From Euryodendron excelsum (taxonomy: Eukaryota; Streptophyta; Magnoliopsida; Ericales; Pentaphylacaceae), in contig CM065390.1 of assembly GCA_033060915.1 (NCBI GenBank), positions 20,472,501 to 20,536,500 of the forward strand: a stretch of 64,000 bases of DNA. The letters are read 5' to 3'. Positions 13,382 to 25,331 of the stretch are shown one piece after another. Position 1 is the stretch's first letter, and each line of letters opens with the position of its first letter. Under the pieces are notes generated by a model, which saw only the letters and a list, made by a program, of their open reading frames with translations, did no database searches and had not been told where the DNA came from. The translations under genes and the position numbers were made by a program.

Positions 13382-15192
13382 AAGAAGAATTACAGACAGT
13401 TGGAGACTGACTCGAAAATGGAACAGTATTTTGATGACGGCATAGGAGAAGTGTGAGGGCGCGAGTGACAGTGCGTTAAAGCACAGTGCTCGTGTGTAAC
13501 GAACCGGCCCGTCCTGTGGCCAGTAGATTTTTTTTGATTCTCGAAACAGAATGCTGTTTCACACCCCTTTGTCCTCTACCATTATTCGTATTATGTATAA
13601 AATTCAAGTAGACAGTAGATTTTAAAGAGAATAGTTGTGTAAAGACCTAAATATCTTGTAAATAAAAGAAAATTTATTTTAATGTTTATTTATACAAAAA
13701 AAAATGCAAATGAGCTTAATTTTAATTGATTGATTATGTAACTTTTATTCATGTAAACGGGTATTAAAATACAATGCATTGACATAAATTTTATTTGTCA
13801 TATTGTCTTCGATTTGTTTTTAGGGCTTTCATGACAGTGTCTCTTATTTTAATTTCTCGTCTAATACTATCAGTATATTAAGATTGAACTTAAAAATATA
13901 TACTTTATATATTAAACATACTTTAAAGTTTAAAGCAACCTGAAATTTTTCATGCATTAGTTCTTTGTAAACAAGCATAAAATTAAAGAGTTTTAACTTT
14001 GACTTTTGACAACCAAATTTTTTCCTATATAAGTGAGATACCTTTTAGAGTTTAAATAAAATATTAGAGAACAAGACTTATCAACACATTTTATGCCCAT
14101 TTTTTTTTTTTTTTGCTACAAGTTGTGGGTGTCCAGCCTTTATCTTGATTGCGTAAAAAAATATGAAAATATTATTTTTACAAAAAATTTAGGCACAAAA
14201 ATCAAAAAAATAATATAATAACGGTATTTTTAAAATTATTAACTTAAAAAATAAGTATTTTGATTTCAAATAAAAGAATCACAACAAATTATATCATTTT
14301 ATATAAAAAATTTATACAAAAATTCTGTTTATACAGTAATACTCAAAAAAAAATGAACATTATATAAAAAATCTTTTGTACGTTACCCTACATTGCATTT
14401 GGTGGGGGTGGGGCCAGTGCAGGCGGCAACTTATTTCCTTATGTGTTCCAACCAGATTCCATTTGCAGGATTGGACTGGTTGGACGGCTATATTCAATTG
14501 GGTTGGGGGAATTGACTGGTTTGTACTTTTGTTCCGCTAGCTAGATTACATTTGGTAGTGTAGTGGAGTATTATTGCCTTATAGTGACCCTAACACGTGG
14601 AAGCTAGCCAACCGTAGATGAAAGTAAATTCGTTGGGGCATTGAATTCCTGTTTTACCCAAAAAAAAGGGGAACATCAAAGTATCTTAAAAGTAGCATAA
14701 GAAAGCTCAGCTCTAAACTCGTACACAGGAGTTTAGCACGGTTAATATGCACAAATTTACAAGTGGTCCATATTTTTGAAAAATGAGACTACTGCTTGGA
14801 ACTCACTCGACAGGACATGCCGCCTAACCTCGGTTTCTCTTAAGTATTAAATGTAACAACTACGGTATCTCGAGGGTATGATATTGTGAGGGTATATATC
14901 ACTTGGATTGATTGTAGTATCACTTATATTGATCACAAAATGTAATATCACTTGGATTGAATAAATTATTATAACTATGAGTTATATTTTTTTATAATTT
15001 TGCTTTGTATTTGTAGATGTTCCGGATTATATTTTGTGATAAATATTTTTTCAACAAAAATATCGAGCAAAACCACCTCATTTTTTAAAAAATTTTGTTT
15101 GCTTTTTTTTTTCTTTTTTTTTTTAATCTTAAGGCTGACATTGCGCAAGTGCCAGTACTGTGATAACCTCTTAAAATGTGGTAAAAATTTTA

Positions 15193-15227
<35 letters not shown>

Positions 15228-15630
15228 GAATGGCTCTCAAAATGCTTAATTAAAGGTCTATTATTGACCCTAAATATAAAAAAATAATGCAGTACTCTTT
15301 GAACACTACATGACCATCCTCATCTCTTACAATAATAATGCGTCTACTTAACCGCCATTGTGAAAGAAGAAGTATGATCACACTATACTTCTAGAGCACT
15401 TAAATAATTATTCCTAAATATCTCAACAACTTTCAGTCGGAGCATTTATTTGAAAGATTTACACTCTCAATAGGCCAATTCGCAAAAGGCCAGTTAGGTC
15501 ACTGAAGCGTACCGCTCCCGAACTAAAGTGTCACTCTCAGTCTGCAAAGGCAGAGTAGAAAAAAAAAAGCAAAAAAAAAAAAGTGTTATGCTTGAAAAAC
15601 TAGAAAATAAAAAACAAAACAAAAAACAAT
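13339..15630. other. Upstream flank of transporter A
   Basis: This contains a (GA)n run at about 13352-13378, a GC-richer patch at 13440-13520, then AT-rich DNA. The patch at about 14400-14640 is strongly conserved with B at 57590-57840. It also has a CT microsatellite at 15196-15226. No coding sequence is supported. It matches B 56200-59143, except that B has two extra small transposons. Confidence 0.6.
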
Positions 15631-17567
15631 GATGGAAGTGAGTCATTTTTTTGTATCATTTTCTTTTAAAATTGACGATGTGTTTATGGAATTTATAATA
15701 GATTTTATTATTAAAAAATGATACTGGGAAGTAAACAATAATTATTTCTAGTTTAACATTTATTTTGGCAGAGTCAAAAATGAAAAAGTTAGACACTTAT
15801 TTTGAGAGAGGATGGAGTAGCGTTTAATTCGCTTGCAAAAAGAAAAATTATACTTTGGCCCCCATTGTTAGAGTTGTTTTCAAATTTCACCTCCTTCATT
15901 CACTTATATTGTGATAGTTTTTTCTCTACACTAGTGGTGGGTCTTGTCCTATTTTCTACTTAGCAGCGCCTATCTCTCATACTTATGATTGGCAAAATAA
16001 TCCGGCATCTCAAATCCTCTACAATGATTGGGACAAGTATGAATGATACTAATCGCAAGACGGTTTGGATACAAGGTGTAATAATCCGTTCAATCCGAAT
16101 CTTCTCTATTTATACACCTATATATTTATTTTTTATGAACATATTTTCTTAAAATACTATTCTTAAGATTTTTTCGTTATTTTGTGATTTTATCACATGC
16201 TTTTGTCCATTGATATGTTTAAAAAAGACACTAAAATAAAAGAGGTGAATGTGAAAAGGGTTAAGTTGGATGAGACAAGTATAGAGAAAAGAGTTACCAC
16301 GGCGAGGTATAAATGGAGTAAGGGTCTACCGACCGAAATCCTCTCTATTACCATCCCTAGTCATACCCCTATGAGAATAGGTTACTCTCTGAACAATTGC
16401 CTGAAAAATAAATAAATAATTTAATAAATACTACATGAAGTACATCTATAGCTTTGTTCACCTACCGTCGTCCCAGTTGGACAGGCACTTGATAGATGAC
16501 AAATCCCTTGGGGTTCCACCCCATGTGGGTAGCAAAATTCTTGTTCATAAATGTACCTCATAGCAATCGAACTTAACGTGGAAGTCCCCACAAACCTGAC
16601 CAGAATTCTTATTAGTGTTGGCCGAGTTCCATGTACACTAACTATAGCTTACTAAATACTCAGCCCAAAAAAAAAAAAAAAAAAAAAAAATATGTAGCTT
16701 ACTAAATAGGCCTGGAGTTCACTTGCATTGCAAAATATCATTTCACACGTCTCAGAAGGTGGGAATTTGTTCCCACCATTTTCAAAGAACAATTTGACAA
16801 AATTAGCCTTGTCTTGAGCCACTAACAGCCTCTTTGGAATACAAGGATAAAGAAAAGCTATTTTCATTCCACTTTTTTTTTTTTTTACAAACACAAACAG
16901 AGAAAAAATAACAATTTTTCTTTCATTTTCTCTCTCATTTCATTAGTCTTTTTCTTTTTTTCTTTTTTTAATTTCCTTTCCATAAGTTCCAAACATGCAC
17001 ATGTGTTTTTGAAATACTACATCTGTTGTAATCTTTATTACTGTTTATTTGATAGATTTTCCATTGTAATATTTAAATATTAACTAGTGATAACTATTGG
17101 TACTACCTGATCACAAAACCTTTGTTCTTTGGTTTGAGAAATACACACAAAGGAGTGCTAAATGTCATAATTATTCCTTCACACCACTCGCTCAAACCCA
17201 TTTTCATCTTTAATAAAAGAAAACCGTTATTCTTTCAAAAAATTTATCCATTAAAATTCAATCAAAATAATGTGGCAATGGCAGTGAGTATTTTTATAAT
17301 TAAAAGTCATCATAAGGGTGTTTTCTTTTAAAATGATTGTATAGCATTACTTTTAATAAAAACTAATTAAGTATCAACCAAGCTTTGACTCTTTCTCTCT
17401 CTAAATGCATATGAGAATGAGTTTGGGCATGCACATACTTAGAAATAAGATATTATTGAGGTGAATAAATACAAGAAGAAGAGTGATGACAAAATGGTTT
17501 GGAAAGCTTTTTTTTTTTTTATCTTGAGGAATTACAAGAAAAAAATATATATGCATCTACAATATAA

Positions 17568-17603
<36 letters not shown>

Positions 17604-17753
17604 GAAGAAATGAAAGTTCTAAGTGAAGTCTAGAGGATGGAGGAGATTAGGAGTTTGAGACTTGAGCCCGTTACCATGAGTTGGGTAGACAAAGTCCCGA
17701 CCAATTGAAATAGCCCATGAGCTCATAATGGTTTAGAAAATTAAATGGTACTA
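15631..17753. other. Intergenic region between copy A and the retrotransposon nest
   Basis: Single-copy in this window and AT-rich. It holds A-runs (16664-16690), T-runs (16872-16885) and a 34-base G-run near its end. Short open frames such as 16197-16415 resemble no family I know and have no conserved counterpart. No gene seen. Confidence 0.6.
17568..17601. repeat. Poly-G tract of 34 bases
   Basis: An uninterrupted run of 34 G on the plus strand, about 150 bases left of the retrotransposon arm. Long G-runs are rare in AT-rich plant DNA and are prone to length errors in sequencing. Confidence 0.97.
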
Positions 17754-18569
17754 TGTCGCGCCCAGATTTTTGGCACTCGAGGAATACTCACACAAGCGGA
17801 AAAAATGTTGTACTCTCTCGTTAGAACTCACCCTCCTAGAAGAATGAGTGCGACTAGGTTTGAATTGAAAATTTGATTTAAACAAAGGGCTTTTGGAAAA
17901 AGATTCGGAGTCGCCACCTAACTTGATTAAAGTGAGTTAGGTCACCTAAAAACTAAGCATAATCCGAAAATTACACTTAGGGTTTTTGGAAAACAATTTA
18001 AAAATATATCCTCAAGAGAGGGTTTTTAAAGAAAACAGGTTGTTTGATAACCTTTGAAAAACATTTAGCCCTTTTTAGAAAAATAACTCCTTTTGGTCTT
18101 TGAAAACAGTGATTCTAAATTCGGAGGTTGGTTTCGTGTAGGGAAGACGCACTAAGCTATCACCCTACCCCGCCCTTTCGGTACCTACATGTCAATCTAC
18201 CTTATATTCACTTATGAGAGTCTTTAACTAACTATAGTTCAATCCTATTCACTTTATAGAAACAATGTTTGGAAACTAACATAATGCATGATATGCAAGT
18301 GCAAGTCAAGAGAATTGAAAAATAGATTTGAAAAGAAATTAATTTGAAATTGATTCGATTTGAAAATAGATTTGAAGAAATGGAATTGAAATTGAAAAGT
18401 ATTGTGACCGCACCTATGAAGGTTGCCTACGTATCCCTTTGGGGGGATCAGGTCAGTCGTAGTTCGGATAAGAGTCCGATTGAAAATAGAATGTTTGATT
18501 GGAAGAAAGAGATTGAATTGAAAATTGAATTTGATTTGAAATTAGAAGAGGAGATCGGAATTTGAAATT

Positions 18570-20250
18570 TTGGAAAAGAAAAGATTGAATTTTGATTTGA
18601 AAAGATAAAACTTGGAAGAGAGATTTAAACTTATTTTGGAAAGATGGAGGTTTAGGAAACCTAGACTTAGGAAAGATTTGACTCGACTTGGAAGGTTTAA
18701 AAGATTTAGGAAAGGTTGGATTTAGGAAATGTTTGAATTAGGAAAGGTCTGGTTTAGGAAAGTTTCAAATTAAAAAAGTTTTGAAATTAGGAAAGTTTTG
18801 AATTAGGAAAGTTTTAGGTTTAAGAAAGTTTTCACTTTAGGAAAGTTTTGAAATGGAAAAGTATTGAATTTAGAAATGTTTTGAATTAGGAAAAGTTTAG
18901 TTTAAGAAAGGATTAGAATTTAGAAAGTTTCAAGTTAAGAAAATTTTGAATTTTGGAATGTTTTGAAAAAGGGAAGTTTTGAAAGTGGAAAAGTTTAGAA
19001 AACAAGGAAGTTTTGAAAATAAGAAAGTTTCATTTTGGGAAAGGTTTGAAAAAGGAAAGTTTTTAGTTTAGGAAATGTTTGAATTAAGAAAGTTTTGAAT
19101 TTAGAAAAGTCTTAGATTTGGAAAGATGTTGAAGTTTTGAAAAATTTAAAATTTGGAAAGATTTAGGTTTAGAAAGATTTAACTTGAGAAAGTTTCAAAT
19201 TTAGAAAGTTTTGATTTTGGAAAGATTTAAAATTTAGAAAGTTTAAGATTTAGAAAGTCTTAGAGTTTTAGAAAATCTTGAGATTAGGAAAGGTTTGAGT
19301 TTAGGAAAAGTTTGAAAACTTGAATTTGGAAAGTTAAGATTTGGAAAGGGGGTTGAATTAGAAAAGGGTTGAATTAGGAAAGATTTGAAAGTTGAGTTTT
19401 AAAACTTAGGAAAGATTTTTATGTTCAAGTTTTGGAAACTTAAGATTTAGGAAAGTGAAAGATTAGGAAGGATTTGAATTAGGAAAGAGTTGGATTTTAA
19501 AATTTAAGGAAAAATTTAAAGTTTAAATTTAGGAAAACTTATGGTTTAGGAAGGAATTGAATTAAGAAAGGTTTGGATTAAGAAGGGATTGTATTTGGTT
19601 TCTAAAAGCAAAGGTTTGATTTTGTTTCCAAAAACGGAGGATTGGATTTGGTTTCCTAAAGGGAAGATAGGATTTGGCAAGGATTTGGAAAAGGAGATTC
19701 TAGAAACCCTAGATTTGGAAAATTATAGTTTCGACGTAGAAAAGAGGTTTTGGAAACGTGTATAGTTTGGATGTGAAAACAAGGGGTTTTGGAAACCTAG
19801 GTTTGGGGCAAAATTTGAAAATCATGTTTTTGGAGAAAAAATTAGGGTTTCCTAATTGTGGGTTCTAGGGCTTGACTTGGGCTCTAAGGAAAGAGTTTTT
19901 GGAAAGTGTGTTTTTGGAAACGAAGGTTTTCTAGAAGGGAATCCTAGGGAGGAATTTCTAGAGGGAAGATTTTGAAAAGAAAGTTTTTGGAAAGAGTTTT
20001 TCTATGAAGGTTTTTGATTGAAGATTGTTGAAGAGAGTTTTTGGAAAGATTTTTAGGGAACGCTTTTAGAAAGTGGATTTTGAGGAGAGGATTTTGGAAA
20101 GGAGTTGAAAAAGGGAGTTTTGAAAAATAGATTTTAAGAGGGAGTTTTTGAAAACAATTTTGGAGAGGAAAGATTTAGGAAAGTATGTTTAAAAAGAGAT
20201 TTTTAGGAAGAGGGATTTTTTGAAAAGAGAGTTTTTAGAAGGTATAAAAA
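18570..20250 (+). repeat. Degenerate purine-rich tandem repeat within the LTR arm
   Basis: About 1.7 kb made of variants of TTAGGAAAGTTTTGAA, nearly free of C on the plus strand. The opposite arm (23746-26527) has no comparable length here, so this is a local expansion. No open frame of note. Confidence 0.8.
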
Positions 20251-21130
20251 CATCTCACTTTCCTAAAGCAATTCTAATCATAAGAGGGCTAGAACCACTT
20301 TAGGAAAGCGGTTTTGGAAAACAATAAGATTTGAAAATATGGACCATAAAAGGTCACTTTTAATGTAACACTTTCCTAAAGCAACCCTAGCCATGGAAAG
20401 GCTAGAATCACTCTAGAATTGTGGTTTTGAAAACAAGTTTTTGAAAAGGAGATTTTGATGCAATTTTGAAAACAAATTTGAAAACGGTTTTGAAAACGAG
20501 TTTAAAAACGAATTTTGGAAGATGCAAGACTATGATATGCACAATGCAATTTAGGGTCGTGAACATATAAGGCTAAGGCTTCACCACATAATCAAGGGAG
20601 CCGGACCCACGTGGTCTTTGGTTAGACTAGAAGAAAGCCCCCGACACGGTGACTCTCCAATAGCCCAATCCTACACATGGACCGAGAATCCCCTTGTTTC
20701 AAGCATGCAAAGAAAGGGGGGAAAGAGATGGGGGATTAAAATAGAGAAAACCCAAGTGGGTTAGGAGAGAGAAGAGAGAGGGGGGAAGTGCGAAAATTTA
20801 AATTGGGACCCTACCGTATGTCTTGTTTATTTTGCGCGCCGTGCTGTCTTCGGTCTTCGGTCTTCATCTTGATCTTCACCTTCAGTCTTCAAGAGTTGTC
20901 TTCAAACCTTGGATTACAGCTCTTCAAGTCTTCAAAGAATGGTTGAAGGCTAGTGTATGAGTGTATGGGGGTGTGTATGAGTGTATAGGAGACTAGGGTT
21001 TGTGTAGGGTGGCTAGGGTTTGGAGAAACCTAAGGACGCTAGGGTTTTAGAGGTGCTCGAGCTCTGTATATCGAAATATATGATTTTTAGGTTGAGTTTG
21101 CGGATCCTCTTCACGTTGAATGAGGCTCTG

Positions 21131-21138
21131 TATTTATA
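21131..21138 (-). promoter_or_regulatory. Putative LTR TATA box (left arm)
   Basis: TATAAATA on the minus strand, in the same context as the TATAAATA at 25180-25187 of the opposite arm. It probably marks the U3/R boundary of the LTR. Confidence 0.5.
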
Positions 21139-21496
21139 GAAGTTGGACAACACTAGCACCAGGCCAAATTTTATACTGGTGCCACTCCTAGTGGTGCCAG
21201 GCCATTTTTTGGCTTGGCGCCACTACTAGTGGCCCCAGCCAATTAGGAAATGTTTAAGATCGGCAATCAACGTATCTTTGACTAGATTTGGGCACCTGTA
21301 CTAGTGACTACCATGCAATTTTTAGCCTAGCTTCACTAGGAGTGACTCCGGAAAGTCCGGGAATGATTTAAAGGAGCCGGGAATAACCCGAAAGGTCGGA
21401 AAAGAGTAGGAACACTTAAAATAGTGACCTGGAGGTATTTGACTTGAGAAATGAGGATAAGATGGGTCGGAGAGGTTGACCGGGCCTTTAGAGGCA

Positions 21497-22010
21497 AAAT
21501 GGTCAATCGGACCGGGAAACTGCCGAGACAAACTCGGACTGTCTCGGAAGAAGACTTGGGATCTGGAAACATTATTTAGAATGTTCCCAGAGATTGCTAG
21601 TTTGATTCCCAGAGCCGGCATGGTCGGAAAAGGAGACCGGCTCACCAGGGGCAAAACGGTCATTTTATACCGAGTTGGCCGGAACTGACTCGGAATGATC
21701 CGGAAAGGTAAAAGGAGGTTGAGAATACTATAAAAAGTAGTCTCAGGAGGTTACCGGTTTGATACCCAGAGCCGGTGTGGTTGGAGAAGGAGACCGGCCC
21801 TCTAGGGGTAAAACGGTCATTTTGTACCGGGTTGGCCGGAACTGACTTGGAATGATCCGGAAAGGTAAAGGAAGGTTGAGAATACTATAAAAAGTATTCT
21901 CGGGACATTACCGGTTTGATACCCAAAGCCGGTGTGGTTCTCGAGGCATTCGGATGCCTAGGGGCAAAATGGTCATCTTGACCGGAAAGTTTCGGAAAAG
22001 GTCCAAAGGA
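21497..22010. repeat. Tandem repeat of about 157 bases in the LTR arm
   Basis: The phrase GGCAAAACGGTCAT, or a close variant, recurs near 21651, 21808 and 21963. Each copy is followed by a CCGGAACTGACT-type or related block and a GAGCCGGTGTGG-type block. The spacing is about 156-157 bases, and there are about three imperfect copies. Confidence 0.7.
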
Positions 22011-22192
22011 CAGTTTGGTCATTTTTCACCAAAGTGGATTAACAGACACTGGTGTTGACCTGGGTTTTGAGTGTTTCCGCCACTCTAACGGCGGTCGTCG
22101 TGACACAGGAGTTTGTTGCCAATTCCCTATATCGACCTATTTGTGAGTATTTTCACTACTCTAATGGTTTTGTGAGTAGTTTCGCTACTCGG

Positions 22193-22620
22193 ACCGTCTC
22201 GAAGAATAAAATGTCTCGAGAGAGGGATTGGAAAGGGGTCTTATCGTCTCCGAAGAGATGCGCCTGGATTGGAACCATATCGAGGAATAAACTGTCTCAA
22301 GAGTGGGATTGGAAAGGGGACTTATCGTCTCTGAAGAGACGTGTCTGGATTGGAACCGTCTCAAGGAATAAACTGTCTCGAGAGTGGGATTGGAAAGGGG
22401 TCTTATCGTCTCCGAAGAGACGTGCCTGGGTTGGAACCGTCTCGAGAGAGGGATTGGAAAGGGGTCTTACCGTCTCCGAGGAAACGTGCCTGGGTGGAAC
22501 CGTCTCGAGGAATAAACTGTCTCGAGAGAGGGATTGGAAAGGGGTCTTATCGTCTCCGAAGAGACGTGCATGGGTTGGAACCGTCTCGAGGAATAAACTG
22601 TCTTGAGAGAGGGATTGGAA
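22193..22620. repeat. 81-base minisatellite, about five copies
   Basis: The phrase ACCGTCTCGAGGAATAAACT and variants start at 22193, 22274, 22355, 22436, 22499 and 22580. Spacing is 81, 81, 81, 63 and 81 bases. The fifth unit has lost about 18 bases. Because 81 and 63 are multiples of three, a frame stays open through the array, but I do not regard it as a gene. Confidence 0.9.
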
Positions 22621-22817
22621 TCAGAAAGGAAAGGACAATGCCCCTAAAGGCATTTTGGTCATTTTGCCTCTATTTGGGCCTAACAGGCCCGCGAAGCGAT
22701 GGAAAGACGAAATTTGGACCTTGAGAATTGGTTTCGATTGGAATATGCCCACAATGACTTGAAAACAAGTCTGGACGGAGTGTAGACTGCCGAGCGGTCA
22801 AAAATGGGGTGCTTATA

Positions 22818-23745
22818 TACTCGATGGTGGATTAGAGAAGGAACTGGCTTTTCTTTTTGACTCCATGCCTTAATTTTGATGATTGCAAAATATTGTATTA
22901 GTAATCTAATGACTTCACTTATTGTGCAAATTGTCTTGTATCATTAATCTCTCTTTAACTTTTGACTTGAAGCTTAGTATGACAAAGACATTAAAGATAT
23001 TGTATAGCTTATGAAGCAATGTTGAAGATTGATGAGCATGATGGATGATTGTTGAAGAACTTTACAATAAAGATTATGTTTATGATCTTATCTTGAAGAG
23101 ATTGAAGATGCTTAAAGATGATGAAGGTCTATTAGAGATCTACACAAGACATAAAAGCTCACTTTGAAGATCTTGAAAAAGTCTCGGAAGTATGCAAGAT
23201 TAGTTGAAAGAGGATCACAAGACTTGAAAGCTATATTTGAAAATTTGAAGAAGTCTTGGATCACTTGGAAGAATCGAAGTTTATTGAAGAACCCTATAAG
23301 TATTCAAATTGGATTGTTTCGAAGAGATTAAAGGTGTTCTTAGAAATCAACACACTTTGAATAAATCATTTCAAGCCTTGGAAGCCTCAATTGGATGATT
23401 TTTGAAGAGTTTAAAGACTTTGAAAAAGTTTGAAGAAGACTTCCAAAAGTTAAAGTCACTACAGAAAAAGAGTCTACTCATAGATCCTAGAAGTTGACAC
23501 ATTCAAACAGTTGCACTGGACAAGAGGACTCTAGTCAAAAGACTCAACCCTTCTAGCTCAAGATTCGACATATTGGTCTAGAATACAAAGTCTTGAAGAA
23601 GGTCCAAAAAGGGTCGACTACTCGTTTCTCAGGAGCTGACACATTTGGACACAACTTTGATAAAGTTTGGTGAAAATAAAAAAGGGTCAACTTTTAATTC
23701 TCAGGGGTTGACATATTTGGATAGAATGTTGAGGAAGCTAGTACC
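22818..23745 (+). mobile_element. Copia-type LTR-like fragment between the two arms
   Basis: It begins near 22857 with TTGACTCCATGCCTTAATTTT, closely resembling the start of the copia-type LTR at 26528. The following bases are also recognisably related (a TGTATTAGTAATCTAATGA-like stretch, then a TTGTGCAAAT-like one). It ends against the plus-oriented arm. Within it, a TCAGGRGYTGACAYATTTGGA-type motif recurs at about 23635 and 23700, with a weaker version near 23490. No coding sequence. Confidence 0.5.
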
Positions 23746-25179
23746 TATTAGCACCCCATTTTGGTCACTCGACGATCTCCAACCTGACTAGAAGCACCTT
23801 CAAACCAACACAAGCATACTCAAGCCCCAAATCAGCTTTTCAAGTCCAATCTAATCAAACAACCGCTTCGGGGGCCCGCTGGGCCCAATGGAGGCAAAGT
23901 GACCAAAATGCCCCTCGTGCATTAGTTAATCCAATCCAGCCCAATACATCTTCCATAAGACGATAAGTCAATTCCAATTGTCCCATCATTCAAGAAAGTT
24001 GATCCGTCATTGACAGTAAGACCATTCAATCCAACACGGCATAATCACCGAGAAAGTGTATTCCCCAGATTAGTAAAGCCCCTTTCACACTCATCTTTGG
24101 AAAGTACCTAAGTCCCCGAGATAGAAGAGTGGTTCACTTTTGGCGCCAACTAGCCTGTCAATGTAGAATGTCCGCTAATTCAGCACGTTCTTTGAGAAAG
24201 CATAAACCCCTCAAGAACAAAAGATCATTCAAGTTTGGCACAACCTTCGAGAAAGTTTATCCCTTGAGGCGGTAAGACCCTTTCAAATCTACCCACCAAG
24301 AAAGTACCAATTCTTCAAATAGAAGTCTAGACCAGTCAATAATGACGCCTACTAGCCCATCTAGGTGGAAAATGACCATTTTACCCCCAGCGAACCCAAC
24401 ACGTTCTTCGAGAAAGTATCAAGTCCCCAAAACAGTAAGACCACCTTCCAAGGCCGTCCTTAGACGGTCTGACATGCCCAGTTCCATCTAGTCAACACCA
24501 GTCCTTTCCCGGAGGTTCCCTAGTCAAAATGACTATTTTGCCCCTAAGTATCCAAATGCCCTAGGAAATCACACCGGCTCTGAGTATCAAATCGATAACA
24601 CCCCAGTCAACTTTGGTTAACCCCAGTCAACTCTGGTCAACCCAATCAATCCTGGTCAATCTTGGTCAACCATAGAACTCCCAAGATGAGGTGACCGCGG
24701 TTTGATCACTCTCCTCAACCATACCGGCTTTGGAAATCAAACCGACAACCTCCAGAATACTGTCCAGAGTGTCCTCTTCCATTTCTGGTCGGGTCTTGCC
24801 GTCCGACACTTTCCTTTTCAAACCAGAACCTCCCTGCTCCACTCCGAGTGAAGCATGACCAATTTTTAGCCTTGAGCCACTTCTAGAGGTGCACACCAGC
24901 TGTCAAAGGTGATTAAAAATCAACCAACCTTCTGATAAGCCCTTATTTTCAACCCCCATCAATGAACCTATGCCACTATTAGTGGCGCACAGTTTGGTTT
25001 TGCCCGTGTGCCACTAATAGTGGTGTATAACCTCCAGAATCAATTACGAATTGACCAGCTTCGTATCTAGCCTTTTTTCAAGCCCTCATTAAGTCCCCCA
25101 TGCGCCACTGTTAGTGGCGCACGGCCAAGATCAAGGCATACGCCACTAAGAGTGGCGCATTAGTCCTCTATTTTTGCAT

Positions 25180-25187
25180 TATAAATA
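25180..25187 (+). promoter_or_regulatory. Putative LTR TATA box (right arm)
   Basis: TATAAATA followed by a short GGGGTCCCCCC stretch and then the CT microsatellite. This layout fits an LTR core promoter, and the inverted partner arm has the same octamer. Confidence 0.5.
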
Positions 25188-25265
25188 TAGGGGTCCCCCC
25201 TCACTGCTTTAGGTTGAAAAATCTATTCAGAAACTCTCCCCCTCTGTTCCAGACAGCTCTCGGAG

Positions 25266-25267
<2 letters not shown>

Positions 25268-25329
<62 letters not shown>
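25268..25329. repeat. (CT)n microsatellite
   Basis: About 62 bases of CT repeat just downstream of the putative LTR transcription start. Confidence 0.95.

Positions 25330-25331
<2 letters not shown>

Larger units (their letters stand above)
1..15630. repeat. Segmental tandem duplication, copy A
   Basis: This stretch matches 41607-59143 (copy B) nearly base for base over most of its length. From about 2445 it also matches 59144-64000 (copy C). It starts at or before the window edge. Its right end is near 15630, where the last shared bases before divergence equal those at about 59143 in B. The copy holds a broken A20/AN1 gene and a complete transporter. Compared with B, it lacks about 2.1 kb near 2440 and carries an extra 907-base foldback at 12432-13338. 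Seen directly by reading the copies side by side; exact identity was not computed. Confidence 0.93.
17754..22817 (-). mobile_element. Long LTR-like arm, minus orientation (Ty3/gypsy Tat-like)
   Basis: Read on the minus strand, this arm starts near 22817 (TATAAGCACCCC) and ends at 17754 with GGGCGCGACA, a typical LTR end. It is an inverted counterpart of 23746-26527. Shared landmarks include the AAGCACCCCATTTT start, a TATAAATA box (21131-21138), a CCCAAGTGGGTT patch, a GAACTACGACTGA block (near 18450), and a GGTGGCGACTCC block (near 17910). Such blocks are familiar from Tat-lineage LTRs in plants. It is about 5.1 kb against 2.8 kb for the other arm, mainly because of an internal purine-rich expansion. 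No gag-pol was found. The family call is inference from motifs. Confidence 0.6.

Noticed and set aside
16197..16415. Open frame of 72 codons
   Set aside because: No recognisable family, no copy in B, and located in repeat-like intergenic DNA.
22052..22606. Open frame of 184 codons
   Set aside because: It runs through the 81-base minisatellite, whose unit is a multiple of three; the frame is a by-product and resembles no protein family.
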